The position numbers and the translations under genes are program-made. A stretch of 6,520 bases of DNA from Pseudomonadota bacterium (GTDB lineage Bacteria > Pseudomonadota > Gammaproteobacteria > Xanthomonadales > Xanthomonadaceae): contig JAFAFD010000418.1 in assembly GCA_023423675.1 (NCBI GenBank), positions 1 through 6,520 of the forward strand, written 5' to 3'. Under the pieces are notes generated by a model. That model saw nothing but the letters and a program-made list of their open reading frames with translations, did no database searches and was not told the DNA's origin. Shown here piece after piece: positions 6,092 to 6,520 of this stretch; position 1 is the stretch's first letter; each line of letters starts with the position of its first letter.

Positions 6092-6478
6092 ATGGACGAA
6101 CAGGAACGCTACGAAGCCGGCCTTGCGGTGCGCCGCCAGGTGCTGGGCGAGGCGCATGTCGACCGCTCGCTGCAGGCGCGCACGGAATTCACGACTGAAT
6201 TCCAGGATTTCATCACCCGCACGGCATGGGGCACGGTGTGGACCCGCGAGGGACTGCCGCGGCACACGCGCTCGCTGCTGACCATCGTGATGATGGTGGC
6301 GCTGGGCCATGACGAGGAATTCAAGCTGCACATCCGCGCCGCACGCAACAACGGGGTGACGCCGGAGGAGATCAAGGAAGTGCTGCTGCAGGCCGCGATC
6401 TACTGCGGCGTGCCCGCGGCCAATCACGCGTTCGCGCTGGCCAAGCCGATCCTGGAAGAGCAGGCTTCGGAGCGTTGA
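6092..6478 (+). CDS. pcaC: 4-carboxymuconolactone decarboxylase
   Basis: PcaC removes CO2 from gamma-carboxymuconolactone (from PcaB) to give beta-ketoadipate enol-lactone, the substrate of PcaD. From the ATG at 6092 the protein has 128 residues, close to the roughly 130 of Pseudomonas PcaC. It starts MDEQERYEAG, matching the usual PcaC N-terminus; the in-frame ATG at 6083 would add MTT and lies on top of the ribosome binding site. Family landmarks are VRRQVLGEAHVDRS (13-26), FQDFITRTAWGTVW (37-50), LPRHTRSLLTI (55-65), EEFKLHIRAA with conserved His80, NNGVTPEEIKEV (86-97) and AIYCGVPAAN (102-111) with Cys105. These are shared by the CMD/AhpD-like superfamily and form its active-site region. 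It appears to be the last gene of the operon, followed by a GC hairpin. Paralogous CMD-domain proteins exist, but the full-length PcaC pattern and the neighbours make this assignment firm. Confidence 0.96.
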   Translation: MDEQERYEAGLAVRRQVLGEAHVDRSLQARTEFTTEFQDFITRTAWGTVWTREGLPRHTRSLLTIVMMVALGHDEEFKLHIRAARNNGVTPEEIKEVLLQAAIYCGVPAANHAFALAKPILEEQASER

Positions 6479-6487
6479 TAAGGAATC

Positions 6488-6506
6488 CGCCGGGCATGGC
6501 CCGGCG
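6488..6506 (+). terminator. probable operon-end hairpin after pcaC
   Basis: The sequence from 6488 to 6506 forms an 8-bp perfect GC stem (CGCCGGGC paired with GCCCGGCG) around a 3-nt ATG loop, starting 9 nt after the pcaC stop. The following bases (6507-6520) are pyrimidine-rich at first (CCTGTCTATT) but contain no clean T-run. If it is an intrinsic terminator, it is a non-canonical one. Its place right after the last pca gene supports transcription ending or 3'-end protection here. Confidence 0.6.
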
Positions 6507-6520
6507 CCTGTCTATTATAA

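Noticed and set aside
6186..6202. Two GAATTC palindromes 7 nt apart inside pcaC
   Set aside because: They lie in well-conserved coding sequence (the TEFTTEF residues) and are explained by the codons for repeated Glu-Phe.
1..6520. A previously undescribed system hidden in the window
   Set aside because: Every gene belongs to the well-known beta-ketoadipate pathway with intact motifs, the spacers total only a few hundred bases, and I see no unexplained gene, repeat array or mobile element.

Overview
The window is a high-GC stretch of bacterial chromosome (roughly two thirds G+C or more by eye). It is almost entirely filled by eight co-directional + strand genes that together encode every enzyme of the protocatechuate branch of the beta-ketoadipate pathway. 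The gene order is pcaI (5'-truncated by the window edge), pcaJ, pcaF, pcaH, pcaG, pcaB, pcaD, pcaC. This order, separate rather than fused pcaD and pcaC, and the strong GC bias at third codon positions all suggest a xanthomonad, most likely Stenotrophomonas or Xanthomonas. That assignment is inferred from recalled gene order and composition, not from a search.

Layout: 1-2475 holds the last two steps of the pathway, pcaI and pcaJ (beta-ketoadipate:succinyl-CoA transferase subunits) and pcaF (beta-ketoadipyl-CoA thiolase). These genes are packed tightly, with a 4-nt ATGA overlap and a 1-nt gap. A 69-nt spacer (2476-2544) with a UUCG-capped hairpin follows. Next, 2545-3823 holds the ring-cleaving dioxygenase subunits pcaH (beta, iron-binding) and pcaG (alpha), 4 nt apart. 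A second, 90-nt spacer (3824-3913) contains two GC-rich hairpins in tandem. Finally, 3914-6478 holds the middle steps, pcaB (carboxymuconate cycloisomerase), pcaD (enol-lactone hydrolase) and pcaC (carboxymuconolactone decarboxylase), with gaps of 26 and 22 nt. A GC-rich hairpin at 6488-6506 probably ends the operon.

How the genes work together: PcaHG opens protocatechuate to 3-carboxy-cis,cis-muconate. PcaB lactonises it, PcaC decarboxylates the lactone, and PcaD hydrolyses the enol-lactone to beta-ketoadipate. PcaIJ activates beta-ketoadipate with CoA from succinyl-CoA, and PcaF cleaves the product to succinyl-CoA and acetyl-CoA. All eight proteins look cytosolic and complete in their key motifs, apart from the missing N-terminus of PcaI. 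The transcriptional regulator, any transporter and the main promoter are not in the window and presumably lie upstream of position 1.

I found no mobile element, CRISPR array, tRNA or rRNA, and no sign of an undescribed system. The points worth a second look are small: hairpins at the two block boundaries, an 18-codon ORF that overlaps the pcaH start as ATGA, and a few start-codon decisions.
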